Shown in pieces: positions 1-5,609 of a stretch of 8,980 nt of DNA. Source of the stretch: Shimia_B sp039198835 (GTDB lineage: Bacteria; Pseudomonadota; Alphaproteobacteria; Rhodobacterales; Rhodobacteraceae); the NCBI GenBank assembly GCA_039198835.1, contig JBCCTH010000114.1, forward strand, positions 1 through 8,980, in the 5' to 3' direction. The position numbers were made by a program, and so were the translations under genes. The notes beneath the pieces were generated by a model. The model was not told where the DNA came from. It saw nothing but the letters and a program-made list of their open reading frames with translations, and ran no database searches. How positions within the stretch are numbered: the stretch's first letter is position 1; each line of letters starts with the position of its first letter.

Positions 1-191
1 CCGGCGGCATCTCAAAAGCGAAAGACGCTCTGGTGTATCTCGCGCTCATCAAAGAGGAATTGGGCTACCGCTGGCTCGACCCTGATCTCTTTCGCTTTGG
101 CGCGTCATCGCTGCTCGGTGATATCGAACGGCAGCTCGAACATTTTGTGACGGGCGCTTATTCTGCCTCCTATCGCCACCCGATGGGCTAA
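1..191 (+). CDS. deoC: Deoxyribose-phosphate aldolase, C-terminal end (partial)
   Basis: Only the last 62 residues are present, read from base 3 to a TAA at 189-191; the gene begins outside the window. DeoC (DERA) is a class I aldolase that splits 2-deoxyribose 5-phosphate into acetaldehyde and glyceraldehyde 3-phosphate in the cytosol, at the end of deoxynucleoside breakdown. The fragment starts at the Gly-Gly-Ile of the phosphate-binding loop, continues through SKAKDAL and KEELG, then FRFGASSLLGDIERQ and a VTGAYSAS tail ending in PMG. This pattern resembles the longer DERA type that includes human DERA (recalled GAST-LLSDIERQ and VTGRYAA). The Schiff-base lysine lies upstream and cannot be checked. 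An ALDH16-type aldehyde dehydrogenase follows on the same strand, which makes sense because acetaldehyde is a DERA product. Confidence 0.9.
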   Translation, partial: GGISKAKDALVYLALIKEELGYRWLDPDLFRFGASSLLGDIERQLEHFVTGAYSASYRHPMG

Positions 192-397
192 GCGAAGATG
201 CGAAATCTCTCTGCTGAAGTAAGAAGCCCAGTGCCCATACCGGGCCGCGCCCGACCCTCCCGCCGGGCGGGCGCACAGCATCCGCCGCTATATGAAGTGA
301 ACTACGGAACTGACGCGGGTCACTCGCTTCAACGAACCTATACACATGCCCTCCCAGGCTCGGGCGCGTCCCTTAGAGCTTTCTTCGGATATCAAAC
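192..397 (+). other. 206-base gap between deoC and the ALDH16 gene
   Basis: No convincing gene lies here. The region holds a GC-rich perfect inverted repeat at 259-271 (CCCGCC, G, GGCGGG) without a following T run, so it is not a standard intrinsic terminator. A short dyad, TGAC-4-GTCA, sits at 311-322. A TATACA hexamer at 339-344 could serve as a -10 box, but I found no -35 box at normal spacing. The bases before the ATG at 398 carry only a weak GGA at 388-390. The 67-codon reading frame starting at 198 has no recognisable features and overlaps the next start. A promoter or operator for the downstream gene is possible but unproven. Confidence 0.4.
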
Positions 398-2728
398 ATG
401 ACCGTCAAAGAGATCTTCGACACGATGGATTACGGCCCGGCTCCCGAAAGCCGCGAAGAGGCGCTGAGTTGGCTCGTCGATCAAGGGTCGCGTTTCGGTC
501 ATTTCATCGACGGCGCTTTCACCGAACCCACCGATGATTTCGAAAGCAGGAACCCGGCCAACGGCACCGTTCTCGCCGCGCTCTCCCAAGCGACCCAAGC
601 GGATATAGACCGCGCGCTCACAGCCGCCCGCAAGGCGCAACCGAGCTGGGCCAAGGATGGTCACAAGCGCGCCCGTATCCTTTATGCCCTCGCGCGTCTC
701 ATTCAGAAGAACGCGCGCCTCTTCGCCGTTCTGGAGACCCTCGACAACGGCAAACCCATCCGGGAAAGCCGCGACATCGATATCCCGCTCGTTCACCGCC
801 ATTTCTATTATCATGCGGGAATGGCGCAGCTTATGGCCTCGGAATTGCCCGAGCGTGAAGCGCTCGGCGTCTGCGGGCAGATTATCCCCTGGAACTTCCC
901 GCTTCTCATGCTCGCCTGGAAGGTCGCGCCCGCCTTGGCGATGGGCAACACGGTTCTTCTCAAGCCCGCTGAATACACATCGCTCACCGCGCTCCTTTTC
1001 GCAGATATCTGCCAACAGGCGGGCCTGCCCAAAGGCGTTGTCAACATCGTGACGGGCGATGGCCGCGTCGGCGAGATGATCACCGCCGCGCAAGTCGATA
1101 AAATCGCCTTCACCGGCTCAACATCGGTGGGGCGCGCCATTCGCGAGGCAACCGCTGGGCGGGGCATCCCGCTGACGCTCGAGCTTGGCGGAAAGAGCCC
1201 CTACATCGTTTTTGACGATGCCGATCTCGACAGTGCCATCGAAGGCCTCGTCGATGCAATCTGGTTCAACCAGGGCCAGGTTTGCTGCGCGGGGTCACGT
1301 CTGTTGATCCAGGAAGGGATCGCCGAGAGCTTTTATGAGAAGTTACGCACCCGCATGTCCCGGCTCAGAGTTGGCGAGCCGATGGACAAATGCATCGATA
1401 TCGGCACGCTTGTCGACCCGGCGCAGCTTGAAACCGTCAAGAGCATGGTCAACGCGAATAAAGAGGGGTCGGTCTTCCATCATCCCGGAGACCTGCCCGC
1501 CAATGGCTGTTATTATCCGCCCACGCTGATCACCGGCCTCTCAACGGCCTCACCGCTCATGCAGGAAGAGATTTTCGGCCCGGTTCTTGTGAGCACCACG
1601 TTCCGCACCCCCTCAGAGGCAGTGGCCATCGCCAACAACACCCGCTACGGCCTCGCCGCCACACTCTGGACAGAAAACATCAATCTGGCCCTCGATATCG
1701 CCCCAAAGCTCGCGGCCGGGGTCGTTTGGGTGAACGCGACAAATCTCTTCGATGCGGCCGCCGGGTTTGGCGGCGTCCGGGAATCGGGCTTTGGGCGCGA
1801 AGGCGGTTGGGAAGGTCTGAGGGCCTATACCAAAGCCGCGAAAGGCCCCAAAGCCGCCAAACCAATCGCGCCGCATCGGGGCGACGGCCCGCCCATGGAT
1901 GCCATCGACAGAACGCCCAAGCTCTATATCGGAGGGAAACAAGCGCGGCCGGATGGCGGCTATTCCCGGCCGGTTTACGGCCCGCGCGGCGCATTGCTCG
2001 GGCAAGCGCCCATCGCCAACCGAAAAGATATCCGCAACGCCGTTGAAGCCGCCAAAAGCGCTAAATGGGCGGGTTTAAGCGCCCATGGACGGGCGCAGAT
2101 CCTCTATTTCATGGCCGAAAACCTCGCCGCGCGAAAAACTGAATTCGCGCGCGGGATCGCCGCGATGACCGGCAAGCGCAGCACCATGAAAGAAGTTGAT
2201 GCCGCGATCGAGGCGCTCTTCACGGCCGCGGCTTGGGCCGACAAGCTAGACGGCGCGGCAAAGCCCGTGCCGATGCGGGGCACCGCGCTCGCCATGCGCG
2301 AGCCGGTGGGCGCAATCGGCATCATCGCGCCCGATGAACATCCGCTCCTTGGCCTTCTCGCGCCCGCGGCCGCCGCGCTGGCCATGGGCAATACAGTGGT
2401 CGCGACTGCCTCGTTCCCTTATCCCTTGGCCGCGCTTGATCTCGTGCATCTGCTTGAAGCCTCCGACCTGCCCGCCGGAGCGTTCAACATCCTCATCGGC
2501 GACCCCGGAGAGCTTTCAGCGCCGCTGGCCGCGCATCTGGATCTCGACGCTCTGTGGTGTTTTGCACCGCGCGGATTAGCTGCGCGCATCGAGGCGGCAT
2601 CAAGCGGCAATCTCAAGCGCACTTGGGTCAGCGAAAGCGCGCGCGACTGGGCCGCCCGCGATTTGCGCGAGGCGCTCGACAACGCCACAGAGATCAAGAC
2701 GATCTGGATCCCCTACGGCGAAGGCTAA
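398..2728 (+). CDS. ALDH16-type double-domain aldehyde dehydrogenase (776 aa)
   Basis: Predicted cytosolic NAD(P)+-dependent aldehyde dehydrogenase. Residues ~30-485 form a complete ALDH domain: PWNFP with Asn166, LLKPAE with Lys189, FTGST, the general base Glu262 in LELGGK, and the nucleophile Cys296 in NQGQVCCAG, 34 residues after the Glu as usual. An Ala/Lys/Pro-rich linker (~486-515) leads to a second ALDH-like domain (~520-776). That domain keeps the EPVGAIG and ALAMGNTVV cofactor-fold segments, but PWN is replaced by PDE, the Lys is gone, and the catalytic subdomain with Cys and Glu is absent. A standard ALDH has ~480-500 residues; this size and layout match ALDH16 (human ALDH16A1 ~802 aa; a bacterial Loktanella member has been structurally studied). 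Unlike the human protein, reported to lack the catalytic Cys, this copy should be active. The start at 398 has a weak ribosome binding site but gives the expected N terminus. Acetaldehyde from DeoC is a plausible substrate, by inference. Confidence 0.88.
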   Translation: MTVKEIFDTMDYGPAPESREEALSWLVDQGSRFGHFIDGAFTEPTDDFESRNPANGTVLAALSQATQADIDRALTAARKAQPSWAKDGHKRARILYALARLIQKNARLFAVLETLDNGKPIRESRDIDIPLVHRHFYYHAGMAQLMASELPEREALGVCGQIIPWNFPLLMLAWKVAPALAMGNTVLLKPAEYTSLTALLFADICQQAGLPKGVVNIVTGDGRVGEMITAAQVDKIAFTGSTSVGRAIREATAGRGIPLTLELGGKSPYIVFDDADLDSAIEGLVDAIWFNQGQVCCAGSRLLIQEGIAESFYEKLRTRMSRLRVGEPMDKCIDIGTLVDPAQLETVKSMVNANKEGSVFHHPGDLPANGCYYPPTLITGLSTASPLMQEEIFGPVLVSTTFRTPSEAVAIANNTRYGLAATLWTENINLALDIAPKLAAGVVWVNATNLFDAAAGFGGVRESGFGREGGWEGLRAYTKAAKGPKAAKPIAPHRGDGPPMDAIDRTPKLYIGGKQARPDGGYSRPVYGPRGALLGQAPIANRKDIRNAVEAAKSAKWAGLSAHGRAQILYFMAENLAARKTEFARGIAAMTGKRSTMKEVDAAIEALFTAAAWADKLDGAAKPVPMRGTALAMREPVGAIGIIAPDEHPLLGLLAPAAAALAMGNTVVATASFPYPLAALDLVHLLEASDLPAGAFNILIGDPGELSAPLAAHLDLDALWCFAPRGLAARIEAASSGNLKRTWVSESARDWAARDLREALDNATEIKTIWIPYGEG

Positions 2729-2732
2729 GGCA

Positions 2733-2746
2733 GGCGATCACTCGCC
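2733..2746. repeat. Small hairpin at the tail-to-tail gene junction
   Basis: GGCGA-TCAC-TCGCC gives a 5-bp stem with a 4-base loop straddling the junction where the ALDH16 gene (stop at 2726-2728) meets the DUF1523 gene (stop at 2738-2740) on the opposite strand. Only 9 bases separate the two stops. Neither side has a proper T run, so this is at best a weak termination or pause site. Confidence 0.2.
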
Positions 2747-3295
2747 GTCAAAAAGCGGGTCTATCCTGCGTTCCTTGAAGCGGCGCAGGCGCACGGAAAC
2801 GCCCCAGTAGATCGCGAACAAAACGAGTAACACGCCGATATTGAAATAAGGGATCAGCCGCACATCCGGCCCTTCGACCTGACGGATTGAAAGCGCGTTC
2901 GGGTAGATCGAAAAGATCTGATTGCGGATGCCGTAATGGCGCACGACGAACCATGCATCGTCAATGCGCTGCGCCGCTTGCGCGTCAGCCTGAAGATCCT
3001 GGCTGTTAACCTTGAAATAGGGCGGCCAGCCGAAATTCGTATCTTCGTTGCGATAGACACGCGTGCGCCCTTCGGCGGTCTGCGCGTTGATGAACCGCAC
3101 ATCGCGGTTCGTGACCGCATTGTTGTTCCCGCCATCGGCCTGGGCATAAAAAATCCGGTTCCATCCGGTGAAATCGGTGCGTATCTCATTGGTGCCGTTG
3201 ACGCGCACGATATCGCGCTGCGGAAGCGTGTAATAGAGAAATCCCGCCACGAGGGCGAACAAGAAAATCCGGATCGTCCAACGCAGATATTGCAT
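2738..3295 (-). CDS. DUF1523 family membrane protein (185 aa)
   Basis: Probable inner-membrane protein of unknown function, recognised as DUF1523-like from its layout and from sequence around RVNGTNE and RFINAQ. A hydrophobic segment at ~7-23 is followed by a soluble, Asn/Asp/Gln-rich domain at ~24-147, a second membrane segment at ~148-167, and a short basic tail (RLRRFKERR) that by the positive-inside rule lies in the cytoplasm, placing the middle domain in the periplasm. I chose the ATG at 3295 because a GAGG Shine-Dalgarno lies 6 bases before it and the protein starts directly with the first membrane segment; the same frame stays open to 3469, but that extension overlaps the preceding gene. 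It is the last gene of the minus-strand cluster, 8 bases after the 90-aa gene, and its ribosome binding site overlaps that gene's stop region, so the two are very likely co-translated. Confidence 0.8.
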   Translation of the reverse strand: MQYLRWTIRIFLFALVAGFLYYTLPQRDIVRVNGTNEIRTDFTGWNRIFYAQADGGNNNAVTNRDVRFINAQTAEGRTRVYRNEDTNFGWPPYFKVNSQDLQADAQAAQRIDDAWFVVRHYGIRNQIFSIYPNALSIRQVEGPDVRLIPYFNIGVLLVLFAIYWGVSVRLRRFKERRIDPLFDGE

Positions 3296-3303
3296 CGCGG
3301 GCC

Positions 3304-3576
3304 TCACATGAAGTTTTGCACGTAAAGCATGATGCCGATGAATCCGAGGAATGCCAGAGGCAAGACGTAGACAAGCAGGATCAGGCGGCGTTTGAGCGAG
3401 CGGTCGTATTTGGCGAGCTCCTCGGAGAGCCAGGCCTCCTGGTCGCCGACACGCATGTCCGCGCGCCACTGGTCAAGGAGCTTTTCGCGACGCATGCCGC
3501 GGCTATAGACCGAGATCGAGACGTAAAGGATCGTCGAGATCACCATCACGATGATGAAAAGCCGGATGATGACCAT
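3304..3576 (-). CDS. Small two-segment membrane protein (90 aa), unknown function
   Basis: I do not recognise a named family. The protein is a membrane hairpin: hydrophobic residues 2-24, a charged loop at 25-64 containing GMRREK near one end and SLKRR near the other, then hydrophobic residues 65-86 and a short tail. Positive charges on both sides of the loop suggest the loop is cytoplasmic and both ends periplasmic. The start at 3576 is chosen because GAGG lies 5 bases upstream and the first membrane segment begins at once; an in-frame ATG at 3633 would add 19 residues that read like intergenic sequence. The stop is 8 bases before the DUF1523 start, so the two probably act together, perhaps as a membrane complex (inference only). 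Confidence 0.75.
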   Translation of the reverse strand: MVIIRLFIIVMVISTILYVSISVYSRGMRREKLLDQWRADMRVGDQEAWLSEELAKYDRSLKRRLILLVYVLPLAFLGFIGIMLYVQNFM

Positions 3577-3669
3577 GTGTTCCTCGCCTCGCGCCCGCGC
3601 CGTTTCGGGGTATGTGAGGTGCGCCACCGGCAATTGCCACTCTTAATTGCCGAAACGCGAGGCCTCTTT
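3577..3669 (-). repeat. 93-base gap with inverted and direct repeats
   Basis: This gap divides the minus-strand cluster. CGTTTCGG at 3601-3608 is matched by its reverse complement CCGAAACG at 3650-3657, an 8-bp stem enclosing 41 bases. Inside the loop is a perfect 10-base palindrome GGCAATTGCC (3629-3638), and its AATTGCC half recurs at 3645-3651. The region could hold an internal promoter or operator, or form RNA structure between the two gene pairs. I see no clear -35/-10 pair and no T-run terminator. Confidence 0.35.
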
Positions 3670-4008
3670 TCAAAGATCGGGCCGCCAGTGCTGTGGCTGC
3701 ATGGCCAGGCACAAAAGCAGTATTGGCCCCCAAAAGAGCGCGGACGCCCGCCCAAGCCCGGCAAAATGGTCAATCCCCGTCACAAGGGTGGCGCATGGGA
3801 CACCCTGAAGCGCGTAGCTCACGGCAAAGCCAAGCCCCGCCATGGCCCAAAGAAAGGACGCCGACACCGCGAGATTTGCGCCGAGCGCGAGCATGGTCTC
3901 GGGCAGCTTGCGCCCAAGCCAACTCGGCACACCCCATGCCAGCGCCGCCAAAACGATGGCCGGCCCAATCAACGAGAGCGAGTATTGCGCGGCATCAGGT
4001 ATCGTCAC
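3670..4008 (-). CDS. Small integral membrane protein (112 aa), unknown function
   Basis: No family recognised. Hydrophobic stretches at ~10-31, ~41-66 and ~88-104 suggest three membrane segments, separated by short loops that include WLGRKLPE and GIDHFAGLGR. The start is a GTG at 4008-4006, supported by an AAGGGGG ribosome binding sequence a few bases upstream. It overlaps the end of the preceding gene by 14 bases, indicating translational coupling. The protein ends in a short hydrophilic tail (QHWRPDL). A transport or membrane-assembly role is possible, but no substrate motif is visible. The coding nature is supported by the overlap arrangement and a continuous membrane-protein profile; the overlapping plus-strand reading frames give Arg/Lys/Pro-rich nonsense. 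Confidence 0.7.
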   Translation of the reverse strand: MTIPDAAQYSLSLIGPAIVLAALAWGVPSWLGRKLPETMLALGANLAVSASFLWAMAGLGFAVSYALQGVPCATLVTGIDHFAGLGRASALFWGPILLLCLAMQPQHWRPDL

Positions 4009-4306
4009 GGCGCCCCCTTTGGGCGTTGAAGGTATACGAGATCATCAGGAGCGGAAACCAGATCACGGCAGACACCGCGCTGTTGAATACCGTTCCGATC
4101 AAAAGGCCCTGGGCCAGCCCGGTGGCCATGGCTGCCGCTCCAAGCCAGAGTGCATGCCATGCAAAGATAAACGCCGTGGCAAACAGAAACGACCACATCG
4201 CGCCCAGAGCATATTCGGCGGTCGTGCGCGGGCGGTCCCGGTAGCCGCGCACCCCCCAGCCGATGGCGATCAGGCCGGGTATGATGAAGGTGGCTGCGAG
4301 GATCAT
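3995..4306 (-). CDS. Small integral membrane protein (103 aa), unknown function
   Basis: First gene of the minus-strand cluster. No family recognised. The sequence opens with a membrane segment (1-18), has a short basic cytoplasmic-looking loop (RGYRDRPR), then hydrophobic stretches at ~31-55 and ~58-93 that can hold two or three further segments, and ends in a charged tail (QRGRRDDT). The ATG at 4306 has an AGGGA sequence about 7 bases upstream. Its last 14 bases overlap the GTG start of the 112-aa membrane gene, so the pair is almost certainly co-expressed and may form one complex. A weak promoter candidate lies about 40-70 bases upstream. Confidence 0.7.
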   Translation of the reverse strand: MILAATFIIPGLIAIGWGVRGYRDRPRTTAEYALGAMWSFLFATAFIFAWHALWLGAAAMATGLAQGLLIGTVFNSAVSAVIWFPLLMISYTFNAQRGRRDDT

Positions 4307-4348
4307 GGGGGCGTTCCCTGGCTCAAGGTGTGAAATGGCGGCGTTCTC

Positions 4349-4378
4349 TGCATACCAAAAGGCAGGCGACCCTTTGAA
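4349..4378 (-). promoter_or_regulatory. Candidate sigma70-type promoter for the membrane-protein cluster
   Basis: On the minus strand, TTCAAA (4378-4373) and TATGCA (4354-4349) are separated by 18 bases, each matching the consensus at about half to two thirds of positions. Transcription would start near 4342, leaving a leader of about 36 bases before the ATG at 4306. This is read by eye and alphaproteobacterial promoters are poorly conserved, so it is only a candidate. Confidence 0.22.
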
Positions 4379-4414
4379 GGCACGCGGCGCAAGCCCCGCC
4401 AGAGAAGCCTCGTC

Positions 4415-4488
4415 GCGCGCGCAGCGCGCGCCACCGATGGTTCAAGCCTGAAAGGCGCAGAAGGGCGGCGGGCGGGCCCGCTGCGGGC
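4415..4488. repeat. GC-rich inverted repeats in the divergent intergenic region
   Basis: The 260-base region 4307-4566 separates the minus-strand membrane genes from the plus-strand SDR operon and contains no convincing gene. Within it, 4415-4431 is a perfect 8-base GC dyad around a single A (GCGCGCGC-A-GCGCGCGC). At 4472-4481 is the palindrome GCGGGCCCGC, overlapping an inverted pair GCCCGC-T-GCGGGC at 4476-4488. None has a T run. These could be structured DNA, an intergenic repeat family, or chance in GC-rich DNA. Confidence 0.4.
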
Positions 4489-4501
4489 AACGCGCGCAAC
4501 G

Positions 4502-4558
4502 CCCGCTCGGGCACGCTTTCGCTTGCCACCGATCCGGTTTAGACATGTCCCGAGCGGG
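4502..4558 (+). promoter_or_regulatory. 10-base inverted repeat reaching into the SDR ribosome binding site
   Basis: CCCGCTCGGG at 4502-4511 is exactly complementary to CCCGAGCGGG at 4549-4558, with 37 bases between. The second arm supplies the first three bases of the GGGAGG Shine-Dalgarno (4556-4561) in front of the ATG at 4567. If transcription starts upstream of 4502, the leader RNA could fold into a strong stem that limits ribosome access. The loop contains the 8-base palindrome GACATGTC (4542-4549), a possible protein-binding site. No promoter was identified. Confidence 0.35.
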
Positions 4559-4566
4559 AGGCGCAT

Positions 4567-5307
4567 ATGCGGCTGGCGGGTAAGACAGCGATCATCACGG
4601 GCGGTGGCTCCGGGTTCGGCGCGGGCATCGCGCGCAAATTTGCCGATGAAGGCGCGCGCGTTCTTGTGGTGGATATCAACGCCGAAAGCGCGGAGACCGT
4701 CGCCGCTGCCATCGGCGGGCTCAGCGCGCGCGCGGATGTCTCGCGGGACAAAGACGTTCAAGCGCTCTTCGAAGAGGCGCGAGACCGGCTGGGCGGGACA
4801 GACATTCTCGTCAACAACGCCGGCATCACCCACCTCCCCGGGCCCATGGAAGACATCACCGAAGCTGATTTCGATCGCGTCCTCGCCGTCAATGCCAAAA
4901 GCGTTTATCTCTTCGCGCGTCATTTCGTGCCTGCCATGAAAGCGCGCGGCGCGGGCGTTATCCTCAATGTGGCCTCAACGGCGGGCGTATCGCCGCGGCC
5001 GCGCCTCAACTGGTATAATGCTTCCAAGGGCTGGATGATCACCGCGACCAAGGCCATGGCTGTCGAACTCGCGCCCCATGGCATTCGCGTCAATGCGCTC
5101 AATCCGGTGGCGGGCGAAACGCCCCTCCTCGCCAGCTTCATGGGGGAAGACACGCCGGAGACGCGCGAAAAATTTCTCTCCACGATCCCGCTCGGACGGT
5201 TCTCACGGCCCGAGGATATGGGCGCGGCCGCCGCGTTTCTGTGTTCTGATGAGGCCTCGATGATCACCGGTGTCGCGCTTGAGGTTGATGGCGGGCGCTG
5301 CATCTGA
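4567..5307 (+). CDS. SDR-family NAD(P)-dependent oxidoreductase (246 aa)
   Basis: Classical short-chain dehydrogenase/reductase of typical length, expected to be a cytosolic tetramer that oxidises an alcohol or reduces a ketone. The Rossmann motif TGGGSGFG is at 11-18, Asp36 at the end of beta-2 suggests NAD(H) rather than NADP(H), NNAG is at 83-86, and the catalytic set is Asn109, Ser137, Tyr150 and Lys154 (YNASK) with the usual 13-residue Ser-Tyr spacing. The C-terminal substrate loop contains NPVAGETPLL and the end reads LEVDGGRCI. The substrate cannot be deduced. GGGAGG lies 5 bases before the ATG at 4567. It is the first gene of a four-gene operon; its TGA shares one base with the ATG of the next gene. 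Generic SDR names such as glucose 1-dehydrogenase or 3-oxoacyl-ACP reductase would overstate what can be seen. Confidence 0.92.
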   Translation: MRLAGKTAIITGGGSGFGAGIARKFADEGARVLVVDINAESAETVAAAIGGLSARADVSRDKDVQALFEEARDRLGGTDILVNNAGITHLPGPMEDITEADFDRVLAVNAKSVYLFARHFVPAMKARGAGVILNVASTAGVSPRPRLNWYNASKGWMITATKAMAVELAPHGIRVNALNPVAGETPLLASFMGEDTPETREKFLSTIPLGRFSRPEDMGAAAAFLCSDEASMITGVALEVDGGRCI

Positions 5308-5609
5308 TGGCGCGTGTTCCCGTCGAGATCATGGTCTTCGCCGGCACCTTCGAGAGCCAGCCGCTTGCCTTCGCGCATCTTTATGATCTCAGCCCAGAGC
5401 TTGATCTCAGTGAATTAGAGGTGATTTGCAAAGCCGATCCGTGCCCACGCCTCGGCCATTACTTCGCGCCCGAGCAAGTCGATCTCATCATCGATACCAT
5501 CGGCATCGAGACGACCGTAATCCTCGCTTTCCCGAAAGCCGGGCCCGTGCCCGCGTCGCCAAAGCTCTTTCCGCTCGGGCGGTTCAGCGGCACGCGCCCT
5601 GTGCCATGA
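5307..5609 (+). CDS. Conserved-looking unknown protein (100 aa) in the SDR-hydrolase operon
   Basis: I recognise no family. The gene is accepted because it fits exactly between two certain genes: its ATG shares the last base of the SDR stop codon, and its TGA overlaps the ATG of the hydrolase by 4 bases (ATGA). It therefore has every sign of translational coupling, with no strong ribosome binding site of its own. The protein has no membrane segment or signal peptide. It begins VEIMVFAG, has an acidic middle (SPELDLSELEVICKADPCPRL) with two cysteines five residues apart, then FAPEQVDLIIDTIG and a Pro-rich tail. The alternating hydrophobic beginning and the Asp/Glu-rich helix-like parts suggest a small soluble alpha/beta protein. 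A partner or accessory subunit of the neighbouring enzymes is possible (inference). Confidence 0.72.
   Translation: MARVPVEIMVFAGTFESQPLAFAHLYDLSPELDLSELEVICKADPCPRLGHYFAPEQVDLIIDTIGIETTVILAFPKAGPVPASPKLFPLGRFSGTRPVP

Noticed and set aside
259..271. Possible intrinsic terminator for deoC
   Set aside because: The GC dyad has no loop of workable size at full pairing and no T run after it.
392..1093. 233-codon minus-strand reading frame
   Set aside because: Lies entirely inside the ALDH16 gene, whose catalytic motifs are read on the plus strand; the antisense product has no recognisable domain.
3316..4333. Several long plus-strand reading frames opposite the membrane-protein genes
   Set aside because: The products are rich in Arg, Lys, Pro and His without family features, while the minus strand gives coherent membrane proteins with ribosome binding sites and coupled starts.
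4323..4529. 68-codon minus-strand frame in the intergenic region
   Set aside because: Made of low-complexity GC-rich repeats with no ribosome binding site; better explained as the inverted-repeat region.
4523..4543. Possible promoter for the SDR operon (TTGCCA and TTTAGA)
   Set aside because: The two hexamers are only 9 bases apart, far too close for a sigma70 promoter.
4303..4923. 206-codon minus-strand reading frame across the divergent intergenic region
   Set aside because: Overlaps the SDR gene start and the start of the membrane cluster; Arg/Ala-rich composition looks like a GC-rich shadow.
5426..5605. N-terminal extension of the hydrolase frame
   Set aside because: Falls inside the 100-aa gene; the family N terminus (TDVPGL) begins right after the ATG at 5606.
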